From Prevotella sp. (GTDB lineage Bacteria > Bacteroidota > Bacteroidia > Bacteroidales > Bacteroidaceae), in assembly GCA_017475265.1 (NCBI GenBank), contig JAFVFY010000056.1:30031-94030 (forward strand): 64,000 nt of DNA, in the 5' to 3' direction. The notes under the pieces are model-generated. The model saw only the letters and a list, made by a program, of their open reading frames with translations. It was not told the DNA's origin and did no database searches. Shown here in pieces: positions 24,425 to 31,655 of this stretch (its first letter is position 1; every line of letters begins with the position of its first letter). The position numbers and the translations under genes were made by a program.

Positions 24425-24577
24425 ATGAAGAAGAACGAAGTATTTGCTGCCATTGCCCTTGCCCTGCATGAGCACCTGGGCAATAACGTACATGATATTG
24501 AGCCGGGCTTCATTACCATCAAGGAGCATCCCACACAGTGGAACGGCTACGCCCAGACTATGACCATTCACCCTTAA
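24425..24577 (+). CDS. 50-residue peptide of the methylmalonyl-CoA decarboxylase cluster (delta/epsilon-tail-like)
   Basis: ATG 24425 to TAA 24577, 50 codons. Sequence begins MKKNEVFAAIALALHEHL and continues FITIKEHPTQWNGYAQTM. This resembles the soluble C-terminal tail of OadG/MmdD subunits (Ala-rich helix, a strand, then a conserved Trp and a final Met), and Veillonella has a 55-residue MmdE subunit of just that kind. It lacks the membrane helix of a full delta subunit. Placement between the carboxyltransferase and biotin carrier genes, with nine bases to mmdC, supports a structural role linking the two. The homology is inferred from pattern only. Confidence 0.7.
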   Translation: MKKNEVFAAIALALHEHLGNNVHDIEPGFITIKEHPTQWNGYAQTMTIHP

Positions 24578-24586
24578 TTTGATATT

Positions 24587-25021
24587 ATGAACACATACAA
24601 GTATACCATCAACGGAAACAAATACGAGGTTTCCGTTGGCGAGATAGAAGAAAACAATGTCATCGTCACCGTCAATGGTGAGGAATATAAAGTAGAGATG
24701 GAGCGCGAGCCAGAGCCGGAAAAGAAGAAACCCGTGCTCGGAAAAGTCTCCCCCGCCCCCTCCGAGGGTGGAGAGTCTGCTCCTGCCGACAAGGCCTCCG
24801 TCAACAAGAACGCCGCCATCAAGGCTCCGCTGCCTGGTGTCATCACCGAAATCAAGGTTGCCGTGGGCGACGAAGTGCAGGCCGGCGACACCGTCATCGT
24901 GCTCGAAGCCATGAAGATGGCTAACGCCCTCCAGGCAGAGAAGGCCGGTAAGGTAACTGCCATCTGCGTGAAGGTAGGCGAGACCGTCATGGAAGACGAT
25001 GCCCTCGTGGTAATAGAGTAA
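24587..25021 (+). CDS. mmdC: Biotin carboxyl carrier protein of methylmalonyl-CoA decarboxylase
   Basis: 144 residues. An N-terminal strand-rich part (YKYTINGNKYEVSVGEIEENNVIVTVNG) is followed by a flexible linker (res 40-78, Glu/Pro/Lys-rich) and a C-terminal biotinyl domain ending at residue 144. Biotin is attached to K110 of VLEAMKMANAL; PLPGVITEIKVAVGDEV precedes it. The linker segment SPAPSEGGESAP is encoded by a CCGCCCCCTCCGAGGGTGG stretch that resembles a dispersed repeat also seen at 26072-26093 and 58645-58675. The beta subunit (mmdB sodium pump) does not follow; a terminator does. Confidence 0.93.
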   Translation: MNTYKYTINGNKYEVSVGEIEENNVIVTVNGEEYKVEMEREPEPEKKKPVLGKVSPAPSEGGESAPADKASVNKNAAIKAPLPGVITEIKVAVGDEVQAGDTVIVLEAMKMANALQAEKAGKVTAICVKVGETVMEDDALVVIE

Positions 25022-25043
25022 TCTTTCATCATTATTATTCAAG

Positions 25044-25084
25044 CATGCACGCTGCCCCGATGGTGGGGCAGCGTGCATGTTTTT
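25044..25084 (+). terminator. Strong intrinsic terminator after mmdC
   Basis: CATGCACGCTGCCCC (25044-25058), six-base loop, GGGGCAGCGTGCATG (25065-25079), then TTTTT. Perfect 15-bp stem, GC-rich. Confidence 0.92.
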
Positions 25085-25200
25085 ACTCTTTTCAACAACG
25101 GATTTTACGGATTATATAGATTATAGCAATTATTTCCGACTTGGCCAAAGAAAAACGATGGTTTTCAATGTAGGAGATAAAATATGCGAAGCTGTTTTGC

Positions 25201-25231
25201 TTTGTCATGTCAGAGATTATTTGTACCTTTG
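25201..25231 (+). promoter_or_regulatory. Promoter of the GT11-like gene (TTTG-N19-TACCTTTG)
   Basis: TTTG at 25201-25204, TACCTTTG at 25224-25231. This places the real start at ATG 25263, not in the longer open frame upstream. Confidence 0.8.
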
Positions 25232-25262
25232 CACCGAAATTGCTTATAACTCTCAAATAGAC

Positions 25263-26069
25263 ATGATATTCGTAAAAGGCTCAGGATGGATGTGCAACAA
25301 CATCCTTCAGTACGGACACTTCTATGCATGGGGCAAAGAGCATGGGCGACAGACAATGTCCATGCGCTTTGCCTTTAAATTTCAGTATTTCCACATCTGC
25401 AACACGCCCCATCACCATTTCCTGAACTACGTCATTGCCAAGTACGCGGCGAAATGGAGGCTGATACCCACGCTGGAGTTCAATGAGCCGGGGTGCGATA
25501 CGTCGGAACAGGAAAAACTGATGTTGAGCCACAAGCATATAGCCGTCGTAGGTTGGGAAGCGCGTTGGTATGACCTCTTCTTGAAGTACAAACAGGAGAT
25601 TATCGACCTCTTTGCCTTCAAGGAGTCTGTCGTGAAAGCTTGCCAGCCCTTGCTGGCCTCTACGAAGGGCAGTTGCCGACTGGGGGTGCATATCCGCAGG
25701 GGCGACTATGCAACATGGAATGAGGGGAAATACTTCTTCAATGACGAGCAGTTCCTGAAGCTCATCAAACAGTTTCTGGAGCTCCATCCCGGCGCAACGG
25801 TTTATATTTGCGGGAACGACCCTTCGCTCGACCAGAACTTATACAAGCGCGAACTGGCAGGTACTGAGGTGATTTTCCCGAAGGGAAACCCTGCTGAAGA
25901 CCTTTATGTGCTGTCGGAATGTAACTATCTGATAGGTCCTCCCAGCACGTTCTCCCTGACGGCAGCTATGTATCACGACGCGCCGCTCTACTGGATCAAG
26001 GATGCTGCGCTGCCACTGACGGAAGCCTCGTTCGGACACTTCGACGAACTGTTCCAGCACATATTGTAA
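25263..26069 (+). CDS. GT11-like alpha-1,2-fucosyltransferase family glycosyltransferase
   Basis: 268 residues from ATG 25263 (MIFVKGSGWMCNNILQYGH). The N-terminal motif resembles the GLGNQMFQYA box of GT11 enzymes in altered form (GSGWMCNNILQYGH). The central motif GVHIRRGDYATW is the well-known HxRRGD(Y/F) GDP-fucose-binding signature, and VYICGNDPSLDQN and LSECNYLIGPPSTFSLTAAMY match later conserved boxes. It would add fucose (or a related sugar) to surface glycans in the cytoplasm. The open frame upstream to 25077 crosses the terminator and promoter and is not coding. Dispersed ACGGATT words lie at 25096-25115. Confidence 0.85.
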   Translation: MIFVKGSGWMCNNILQYGHFYAWGKEHGRQTMSMRFAFKFQYFHICNTPHHHFLNYVIAKYAAKWRLIPTLEFNEPGCDTSEQEKLMLSHKHIAVVGWEARWYDLFLKYKQEIIDLFAFKESVVKACQPLLASTKGSCRLGVHIRRGDYATWNEGKYFFNDEQFLKLIKQFLELHPGATVYICGNDPSLDQNLYKRELAGTEVIFPKGNPAEDLYVLSECNYLIGPPSTFSLTAAMYHDAPLYWIKDAALPLTEASFGHFDELFQHIL

Positions 26070-26071
26070 GC

Positions 26072-26093
26072 CCCAGCCCCCTCCGAGTAAGGG
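26072..26093. terminator. GC-rich hairpin between convergent genes
   Basis: CCAGCCCCCTCCGAGTAAGG and following GGG: a CCCCC/GGGGG stem. Same family as the CCCAGCC(T/C)CC repeats found in coding regions at about 24746 and 58645. Could stop transcription from both sides. Confidence 0.4.
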
Positions 26094-26108
26094 GGATAGA
26101 AATGGGAC

Positions 26109-27920
26109 TTATTTCTTACTCAAGTCCTCAGAAGCTAATTGCAATACCGCCTTTGCGGTGCGAGCCATGCGCTCTGCTTCAGCCGACGTGCTAACTGTGA
26201 TGCGGTCTGCCGTCAGGTCATAGAGCATGAAGCCTGTGCTGTCGGTCATCGATATGCCGTTGTTGAACATGTGAACGGCGAAGGGATAAGTGTAGCTGCT
26301 GCTGGTGACGTCGCGGCTGAAGGTGAAGTCGGCGTGAGGGATGCCCATCTGTCCGAGCAGCGTAGCGGCAAAGTCGCTCTGGTTGCAGAGCATGTCGAGC
26401 TTACGGGGATGACGGACTGCCCCACCCGTCCAAATCATCGGGATGAGGTTGCGGTCGGGATGCTGCTCGGTGTATTCGTGGAAATCGCTGCTATGGTCGG
26501 GCATGAAGACGATGAGCAAGTTGTCCCATAACGGTGAAGCCTTCATCTGACGGAGGAAACTGCCTATGCACTGGTCGACGTAATAGAATCCGTTGTACTG
26601 TTTCTCCTCATATTTGCTTACGGGAACATCCCATGGCTCATGGCTGCTCAAGGTGGAATAGCCAATGAGGAAGGGCTTGTCATCAAGATGGCTGAGCACC
26701 ATCTCGCCGAGGGTCTTGAAGGTGATGTCATCACGCACACCCCATTTCGAGGTGCCCTGCTCCTCCATGGTGTAGTCCTTCTTCCAATGCAGACGCTCAA
26801 AGCCTGTGCTGATGAGATAGCCCTTCATCTTCGTGAAATTGATGTCGCCGCCATACAGGTATTCGGTGGTGTAGCCCTCGCGTTGCAGACTGCGGGCAAT
26901 GCTGGAGAGGTGGGCCACCTTGTTTGACATCTTCATCACCGACATGGTGGGAAAGGAGAGATAGCCACTCAGCGAGCTTACCGTGCCTCGGTCGGTGCGG
27001 TAGCTGTTGCCGTAGCAACGGGTGAAGTCCACTCCCTCCGCAGCTGCCTTTTGAAGGTTGGGCATGACATCCAGGAACATCTTACCGCAACTCTCCAGGA
27101 GGATGACCACCACGTTTGGACGTTGCGTTGTGAGCAGGGTGTCGCCGGGGATGGTCTCACTATCGTAAAGACCATCGGTAATCTGCTCCAGCTCTTTTTT
27201 GTCGTAGAAAGCATAAGTGACATCCTCGCTGGCAGTACTTTCAAGAGAGGCAATGAAACTAAAGAGAGGATTAACCGCTGAGTGGTTAAGATACTGGTTT
27301 TGTGAGAAATATACCTGTCCGACGTTTGTGGTCGATTCGTCCAGACCTCCGCGTATTCCGATAATCATCAGCGGTATGCACAGCAGATATGCCAGCGTCC
27401 AGCCTACCCGTCCAGCCTTCCTACAATCTTGGGCAAAAGGTGTCATGAGGCGTACCTTCGTCAGGTAACCACAAAAAATAACGGCTGTCAAAAGCAGCAC
27501 CGCCACCAGCCGCAGAAGGAGGAACCCTGTGCTGACGCTGGCCATGGCTTCGGTGGGCGTGTCGAGATATTGCAGGCACGAGGCATCGAGCTTGAAGTTC
27601 CAAAAGGGGTAGAGGCTGGTGTCTGTCACCAGGGCCAGGGCAATGGCAAAGGATACTACGACGAAATAGAAACGCAGCACCCACGTCAGGGACTTGTGCC
27701 ACCACCACACACTGAGCATGACAAGCAGGAGGGGCAGGGCCACAATGTAAAGTGCCATGGAGAGGTCGAGCGTTATGCCGTGGCCAATGACCTGAAGGAA
27801 ATCGATGAAGGAAGACGGATGCTCCTCACGGCAATAGAACATGAACGCCACCTTGCCCATGATGAACACGGCAACCGTCCATAAGAATGTGCCTAAGAGG
27901 AACCTGATGTTGCGTAGCAT
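26109..27920 (-). CDS. LtaS-like membrane sulfatase-fold phosphoglycerol transferase
   Basis: 603 residues. Five membrane helices fill the first 220 residues (FLLGTFLWTVAVFIMGKVAFM, LDLSMALYIVALPLLLVML and others), then a periplasmic alkaline-phosphatase-fold domain. The metal site starts at PNVVVILLESCGKMFLDVMPN; the catalytic Thr is in YRTDRGTVSSLSGYLS; IGYSTLSSHEPWDVP and VFMPDHSSDFHEYT supply further metal ligands. Members transfer phosphoglycerol or phosphoethanolamine to glycans or lipid A. In a Gram-negative Bacteroidales the acceptor is probably an envelope glycan or lipid, which is inference. It follows purM by 36 bp of ACTATG(C/A) short repeats. Confidence 0.9.
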   Translation of the reverse strand: MLRNIRFLLGTFLWTVAVFIMGKVAFMFYCREEHPSSFIDFLQVIGHGITLDLSMALYIVALPLLLVMLSVWWWHKSLTWVLRFYFVVVSFAIALALVTDTSLYPFWNFKLDASCLQYLDTPTEAMASVSTGFLLLRLVAVLLLTAVIFCGYLTKVRLMTPFAQDCRKAGRVGWTLAYLLCIPLMIIGIRGGLDESTTNVGQVYFSQNQYLNHSAVNPLFSFIASLESTASEDVTYAFYDKKELEQITDGLYDSETIPGDTLLTTQRPNVVVILLESCGKMFLDVMPNLQKAAAEGVDFTRCYGNSYRTDRGTVSSLSGYLSFPTMSVMKMSNKVAHLSSIARSLQREGYTTEYLYGGDINFTKMKGYLISTGFERLHWKKDYTMEEQGTSKWGVRDDITFKTLGEMVLSHLDDKPFLIGYSTLSSHEPWDVPVSKYEEKQYNGFYYVDQCIGSFLRQMKASPLWDNLLIVFMPDHSSDFHEYTEQHPDRNLIPMIWTGGAVRHPRKLDMLCNQSDFAATLLGQMGIPHADFTFSRDVTSSSYTYPFAVHMFNNGISMTDSTGFMLYDLTADRITVSTSAEAERMARTAKAVLQLASEDLSKK

Positions 27921-27925
27921 AGACC

Positions 27926-27954
27926 TATGAACTATGCACTATGAACTATGCACT
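27926..27954. repeat. ACTATGCACTATGA short repeats between purM and the LtaS-like gene
   Basis: TATGAACTATGCACTATGAA and following ACTATGCAC form an imperfect 7-8-bp array filling the spacer. Confidence 0.75.
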
Positions 27955-27956
27955 AA

Positions 27957-29156
27957 TCAATAGTTGAACACGCCGAACTCGCTCTTGATGGTCAGCGAGC
28001 GGGGACCTTCCTCGATGTGACCCACCACCTGGGCATCGATGTTGAAGCTGCGGCTGATATCGATGACGGCCTGTGCCACCTCCGGACGCACGTATATCTC
28101 CATACGATGTCCCATGTTGAACACCTGATACATCTCCTTCCAGTCGGTACCAGAGCACTCATGGATAATCTGGAAGAGCGGCGGAACGGGGAACATGTTG
28201 TCCTTGATGACGCAGCAGTTGTCATTCACAAAGTGGAGCACCTTCGTCTGGGCACCACCTGTGCAATGTACCATGCCGTGAATCTCCGGGCGCAGTTCGT
28301 CAAGCAGGCGCTTGATGACGGGAGCGTAGGTGCGGGTGGGAGAAAGCACCAGCTGGCCGACGGTGATGGGGGCTGTTTGTTGCGACTCGGTCGCAACATA
28401 CGGAGCAGCGTCCAGCAGCTTGCGGTTGCCGCTGTACACCAGCTCGTCGGGCACGGCGTGGTCGTAGCTCTCGGGGTAGCGCTCGGCCAGATATTTGGCG
28501 AAGACATCATGGCGGGCAGAGGTGAGGCCGTTGCTGCCCATGCCGCCGTTGTACTGTTTTTCGTAGGTGGCCTGTCCCGTAGACGAGAGGCCCACGATGA
28601 CATCACCCGGACGGATATTGGCATTGTCGATGACGTCGCTGCGCTTCATGCGACAGGTAACGGTGGAGTCAACAATGATGGTACGCACGAGGTCACCCAC
28701 ATCGGCAGTCTCGCCACCCGTAGGCCAGATGCCGATGCCCATCTCGCGCAACTCGGCAAGCAACTCGTCAGTACCGTTGATGATAGCCGAGATGACCTCG
28801 CCAGGGATGAGCATCTTGTTGCGCCCGATGGTAGAGGAAACCAGGATGTTGTCCACGGCACCCACGCACAGCAGGTCGTCGGTATTCATCACGATGGCAT
28901 CCTGGGCAATACCTTTCCAGACGGAGAGGTCGCCCGTCTCCTTCCAGTACATGTATGCCAGCGAGGACTTCGTGCCAGCACCATCGGCGTGCATGATGTT
29001 ACAATACTCCGGGGCACCACCCAGAATGTCGGGGATGATCTTGCAGAAGGCCTGCGGGAAGATACCCTTGTCAATGTTCTTGATAGCGTTGTGCACATCC
29101 TCCTTGGCGGCACTCACGCCGCGCATGGCATATCGGTTACCGTGGTTTTCCATCAC
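27957..29156 (-). CDS. purM: Phosphoribosylformylglycinamidine cyclo-ligase (AIR synthetase)
   Basis: 399 residues, of the longer Bacteroidetes PurM type; ATG at 29156 or 29153. It closes the imidazole ring of AIR using ATP in step five of purine synthesis. Seen: YAMRGVSAAKEDVH near the start, MHADGAGTKSSLAYMYW (substrate loop), IAQDAIVMNTDDLLCVGA, the Gly-rich TGGETADVGDLVRT and VIVGLSSTGQATYEKQY. C-terminal half has SGNRKLLDAAPY, GMVHCTGGAQTKVLHF and VFNMGHRMEIYV. Upstream lie tandem 36-bp repeats, so its promoter is not apparent. Confidence 0.92.
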   Translation of the reverse strand: MMENHGNRYAMRGVSAAKEDVHNAIKNIDKGIFPQAFCKIIPDILGGAPEYCNIMHADGAGTKSSLAYMYWKETGDLSVWKGIAQDAIVMNTDDLLCVGAVDNILVSSTIGRNKMLIPGEVISAIINGTDELLAELREMGIGIWPTGGETADVGDLVRTIIVDSTVTCRMKRSDVIDNANIRPGDVIVGLSSTGQATYEKQYNGGMGSNGLTSARHDVFAKYLAERYPESYDHAVPDELVYSGNRKLLDAAPYVATESQQTAPITVGQLVLSPTRTYAPVIKRLLDELRPEIHGMVHCTGGAQTKVLHFVNDNCCVIKDNMFPVPPLFQIIHECSGTDWKEMYQVFNMGHRMEIYVRPEVAQAVIDISRSFNIDAQVVGHIEEGPRSLTIKSEFGVFNY

Positions 29157-29263
29157 AATTCGTTTAATTCGTTAAATTCGTTGTTCCCTTTGAATTCGTT
29201 TAATTCGTTAAATTCGTTGTTCCCTTTGAATTCGTTTAATTCGTTAAATTCGTTGTTCCCTTA
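29157..29263. repeat. Three tandem 36-bp units of the AATTCGTT family
   Basis: Units start at 29157, 29193 and 29229 and are almost identical (AATTCGTTTAATTCGTTAAA, then TTCGTTGTTCCCTTTG). Each unit is itself built from 9-10-bp AATTCGTT words. There are no unique spacers between units. Confidence 0.92.
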
Positions 29264-29450
29264 CCAGATTAAACGCATTATAACGAAAACACCTTTTTCT
29301 GGAAACTAATGTGAATAATATGAATAATTAATTCCACAAATAATAATAAATATTAGCATTATAGGTCAATTATTATTCATATTTATGGCCAAAATTATTC
29401 ATATTATTCAAATTAGTTTCCAAATATAATTATAATGCGTTTGGTCTGGT
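29263..29450. mobile_element. 188-bp MITE-like inverted-repeat element
   Basis: Outer arms ACCAGATTAAACGCATTATA (29263-29282) and TATAATGCGTTTGGTCTGGT (29431-29450) are near-complementary; inner arms 29301-29329 and 29393-29421 (GGAAACTAAT..GAATAATA) pair over 29 bp with two mismatches. The centre is AT-rich without coding potential. Size, terminal repeats and lack of a gene fit a non-autonomous element, or a very large RNA hairpin. Confidence 0.65.
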
Positions 29451-29454
29451 TCCC

Positions 29455-30063
29455 TTACTGTTTTCCTTCAATTTTGTGATACATCGCTTCCACCAGTGAG
29501 AGAATACCCTCGTCGGGATTATCCTCACGCAGATAAGGGATGAGTATTTTGTTCAGCATCTCTTGGCACTCCACTTCTGAGATTCTCTTTTCCAGCTCAT
29601 GGCCAATCTCCACTCGCACGCCCTTGTCCTGATAGGAGAGCACGATGACAAGCATGTTGTCGTTGGGTTTGAAGTTTTCGAACAAGGCGTATGCGAACGA
29701 CTCCACATCAGAGTATGCCACATGGTTCACCGCCACGATGCAGCCCTCAACGCCGAGCTCTACCTGGGCGTATAGCAGTATGCGGTTCAGCTCGGCCTCC
29801 GCTTCGGGCGAGAGCACGCCGTCGGGGTTTGACACGAAGCGTGGCGGGTTGCCTTTCTCAGGCAGTGGAACAGTAGCGAATGACCAGCCCGAGTCGTCAT
29901 CTTCATCGTATGTCGGTGTCGATGCTTGGTCAGCCTTCTTGGCCTCCGTTTTCTGTTCCGTCTTGGCAGGATTGTTCCCTCCCTGCTGTCCACAGGCCGT
30001 AAGGGCAACGGCCAGCAGGGCAGTAAATGCCATACACAATAATGATTTGAACGTCTTTCTCAT
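29455..30063 (-). CDS. TPM-domain lipoprotein
   Basis: 202 residues. Signal peptide with lipobox (MRKTFKSLLCMAFTALL...LTAC, Cys about residue 25), a charged low-complexity linker, then a TPM (Psb32/YgcG) domain: FVSNPDGVLSPEAEAELNRIL, CIVAVNHVAYSD, NDNMLVIVLSYQDKGVRVEIG, HELEKRISEVECQEML and ILIPYLREDNPDEGIL. TPM domains have phosphatase or chaperone-like activity in photosystem repair and are otherwise often found with LemA. It is the last gene of a TPM-LemA-lipoprotein-TPM set and probably acts at the periplasmic face of a membrane. Confidence 0.85.
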   Translation of the reverse strand: MRKTFKSLLCMAFTALLAVALTACGQQGGNNPAKTEQKTEAKKADQASTPTYDEDDDSGWSFATVPLPEKGNPPRFVSNPDGVLSPEAEAELNRILLYAQVELGVEGCIVAVNHVAYSDVESFAYALFENFKPNDNMLVIVLSYQDKGVRVEIGHELEKRISEVECQEMLNKILIPYLREDNPDEGILSLVEAMYHKIEGKQ

Positions 30064-30072
30064 TTATTATTA

Positions 30073-30996
30073 TTATTTCCTATTAGTGATACCCCACTCC
30101 TTGATGGCCGACCAGTCGGGAGCGTTCGTGTGGTGCATGGTGAAGGGGGTGAACACATTGGTTTTCACGAATATTTCACCGGTCATGGTGTCGTCGCTGA
30201 ATTCCACATTCCACATATTGTAGTCGCTGGAACTGTTTTCATTGTGGGCAAACTGAATGTCCAATTCCTTACTGCCTACCATATCACGTACACTCCAGTA
30301 TTTGACACTGTCGGCAAGATAAGTGCCCCAAGGAGCATTGTCATATTTCTCCATGACGTAGGCCATGCCGTTCCAAGGACCGCCGGTGTTGTAAGCCGGG
30401 TCAACGTCGAAGGTGATGACCACGCTCGTCGGCTTATAAACTGTTCCCTGATATTCGCGGCGCACATCGAGCAGTCCCTCGTAGGTCACGGGGTGCCACG
30501 TTGGTATCAGTTCGTTATATCCCCAGTGCTTCACTTTGCTCAGATCGGGCAGCGTGCCGCGCACACAACGGAAGTCTTGGTCGGGGCCGTCGTTGAGGTT
30601 ACACTTGCCGCTGAAGTTCTGGTCGTCGAGACTGTAGCTCGTCGTGGCAAACTTGTCGTGCGTCTCAGAGAAATCCACTTCTATGCCCACGTCGCCGTTC
30701 TTTCGCGTCCATGTTTCCCACTTGATGTGATGGTAGGTCATGGGCAGCTCGCTGTTATCATAGTACTCCACGGCAAAGCCATAGCCGCTGATGGAATGTT
30801 CACGCTCATGGTCAAAGAAGAACACGGTCTTCGTGGTCTTCAATGGCTTGCCTTTGTATGTCCTCACGAACAACTGTGTGCTAGTCTCCCAAGTACCCGA
30901 CATGGTGAGAGCCACTTCCTCCTCCTTCTCACACGAGGCAAACATGGCAGCAGCGGAAAGCACTGCCGTCAGGGAAATAAACTTCGTTCGTCTCAT
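30073..30996 (-). CDS. Lipoprotein of unknown function
   Basis: 307 residues from ATG 30996 (MRRTKFISLTAVLSAAAMFASC), a lipoprotein signal with the lipid Cys near residue 22. An upstream in-frame ATG at 31017 lies inside the CTCAA repeat spacer and is less likely. The body is beta-rich and Trp/Tyr-rich, with two repeated halves: GTWETSTQLFVRTYKGKPLK and, later, a block with YQGTVYKPTSVVITFDVDP; each half ends with a short PDLSKVKHWGYN / PDWSAIKEWGITN motif. So it is an internal duplication of about 150 residues. Function unknown; it is encoded between LemA and a TPM lipoprotein. Confidence 0.75.
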   Translation of the reverse strand: MRRTKFISLTAVLSAAAMFASCEKEEEVALTMSGTWETSTQLFVRTYKGKPLKTTKTVFFFDHEREHSISGYGFAVEYYDNSELPMTYHHIKWETWTRKNGDVGIEVDFSETHDKFATTSYSLDDQNFSGKCNLNDGPDQDFRCVRGTLPDLSKVKHWGYNELIPTWHPVTYEGLLDVRREYQGTVYKPTSVVITFDVDPAYNTGGPWNGMAYVMEKYDNAPWGTYLADSVKYWSVRDMVGSKELDIQFAHNENSSSDYNMWNVEFSDDTMTGEIFVKTNVFTPFTMHHTNAPDWSAIKEWGITNRK

Positions 30997-31036
30997 TTTC
31001 CAATTCTCAACTCTCAATTCTCAACTCTCAAATCTC
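30997..31036. repeat. CTCAA-family array between lemA and the lipoprotein gene
   Basis: CAATTCTCAACTCTCAATTC and similar units on the plus strand, so antisense to the flanking genes. Confidence 0.85.
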
Positions 31037-31038
31037 AG

Positions 31039-31626
31039 TTAGAATTTCACCTGAGGTGCTTTCTCGGCTCCTGCCTCAGCCTCGAACTTTGACATCTTGT
31101 CGAAGCCGAAAAGACCTGCAAGGATGTTCTTTGGGAACGAGCGGATGACGACATTGTACTGCTGGACAACCTCGTTGAACTTGTTACGGGCCTCGTTGAT
31201 GCGGTTCTCCGTTCCTTCAAGCTGCACCTGCAGGTCGCGGAAGTTCTCGTTAGCCTTCAGGTCGGGGTAGCTCTCGCTGATAGCGATAAGTCGGCCAAGG
31301 GCAGCACCCAGCTCACCCTGTGCCTTCTGGTACTCCTGCAGCTTCTCCGGGGTCAGGTTCTCTGGGTCAACAGTCATCTGCGTAGCCTTTGAGCGTGCAT
31401 TGACGACACCCTCCAGAGTCTCCTTCTCATGGGAGGCATAGCCCTTGACGGTCTCCACGAGGTTAGGGATAAGGTCAGCACGACGCTGGTAGGCACTCTG
31501 CACGTTGGCAAAAGCCGTGGTGGCCTTTTCCTGCTCGCCCACCATACCGTTGTAAGCACTTACAGCCCATCCGCCAATGATGACGACGGCTGCGATAATT
31601 CCAATAAGTGATTTACTCAGTTTCAT
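31039..31626 (-). CDS. lemA: LemA family protein
   Basis: 195 residues. One N-terminal membrane segment (LIGIIAAVVIIGGWAVSAY), then the long helical LemA domain: NGMVGEQEKATTAFANVQSAYQRRADLIPNLVETVKGYA, ESYPDLKANENFRDLQVQLEGTENRI and EARNKFNEVVQQYNVVIRSFP. LemA proteins are small helical membrane-linked proteins of unclear role, very often encoded with TPM-domain proteins, as here on both sides. Thirty bases separate it from the upstream TPM gene. Confidence 0.93.
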   Translation of the reverse strand: MKLSKSLIGIIAAVVIIGGWAVSAYNGMVGEQEKATTAFANVQSAYQRRADLIPNLVETVKGYASHEKETLEGVVNARSKATQMTVDPENLTPEKLQEYQKAQGELGAALGRLIAISESYPDLKANENFRDLQVQLEGTENRINEARNKFNEVVQQYNVVIRSFPKNILAGLFGFDKMSKFEAEAGAEKAPQVKF

Positions 31627-31655
31627 AATTGATATATTTAGGGGTTAATAAAGTG

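Noticed and set aside
25077-25262. Upstream extension of the GT11-like gene
   Set aside because: The stretch contains the mmdC terminator tail, ACGGATT repeats and the promoter of the gene itself.
29157-29263. Possible CRISPR array
   Set aside because: The 36-bp units are directly adjacent with no unique spacers, and no cas genes are present. The same holds for the 22-bp units at 35467.
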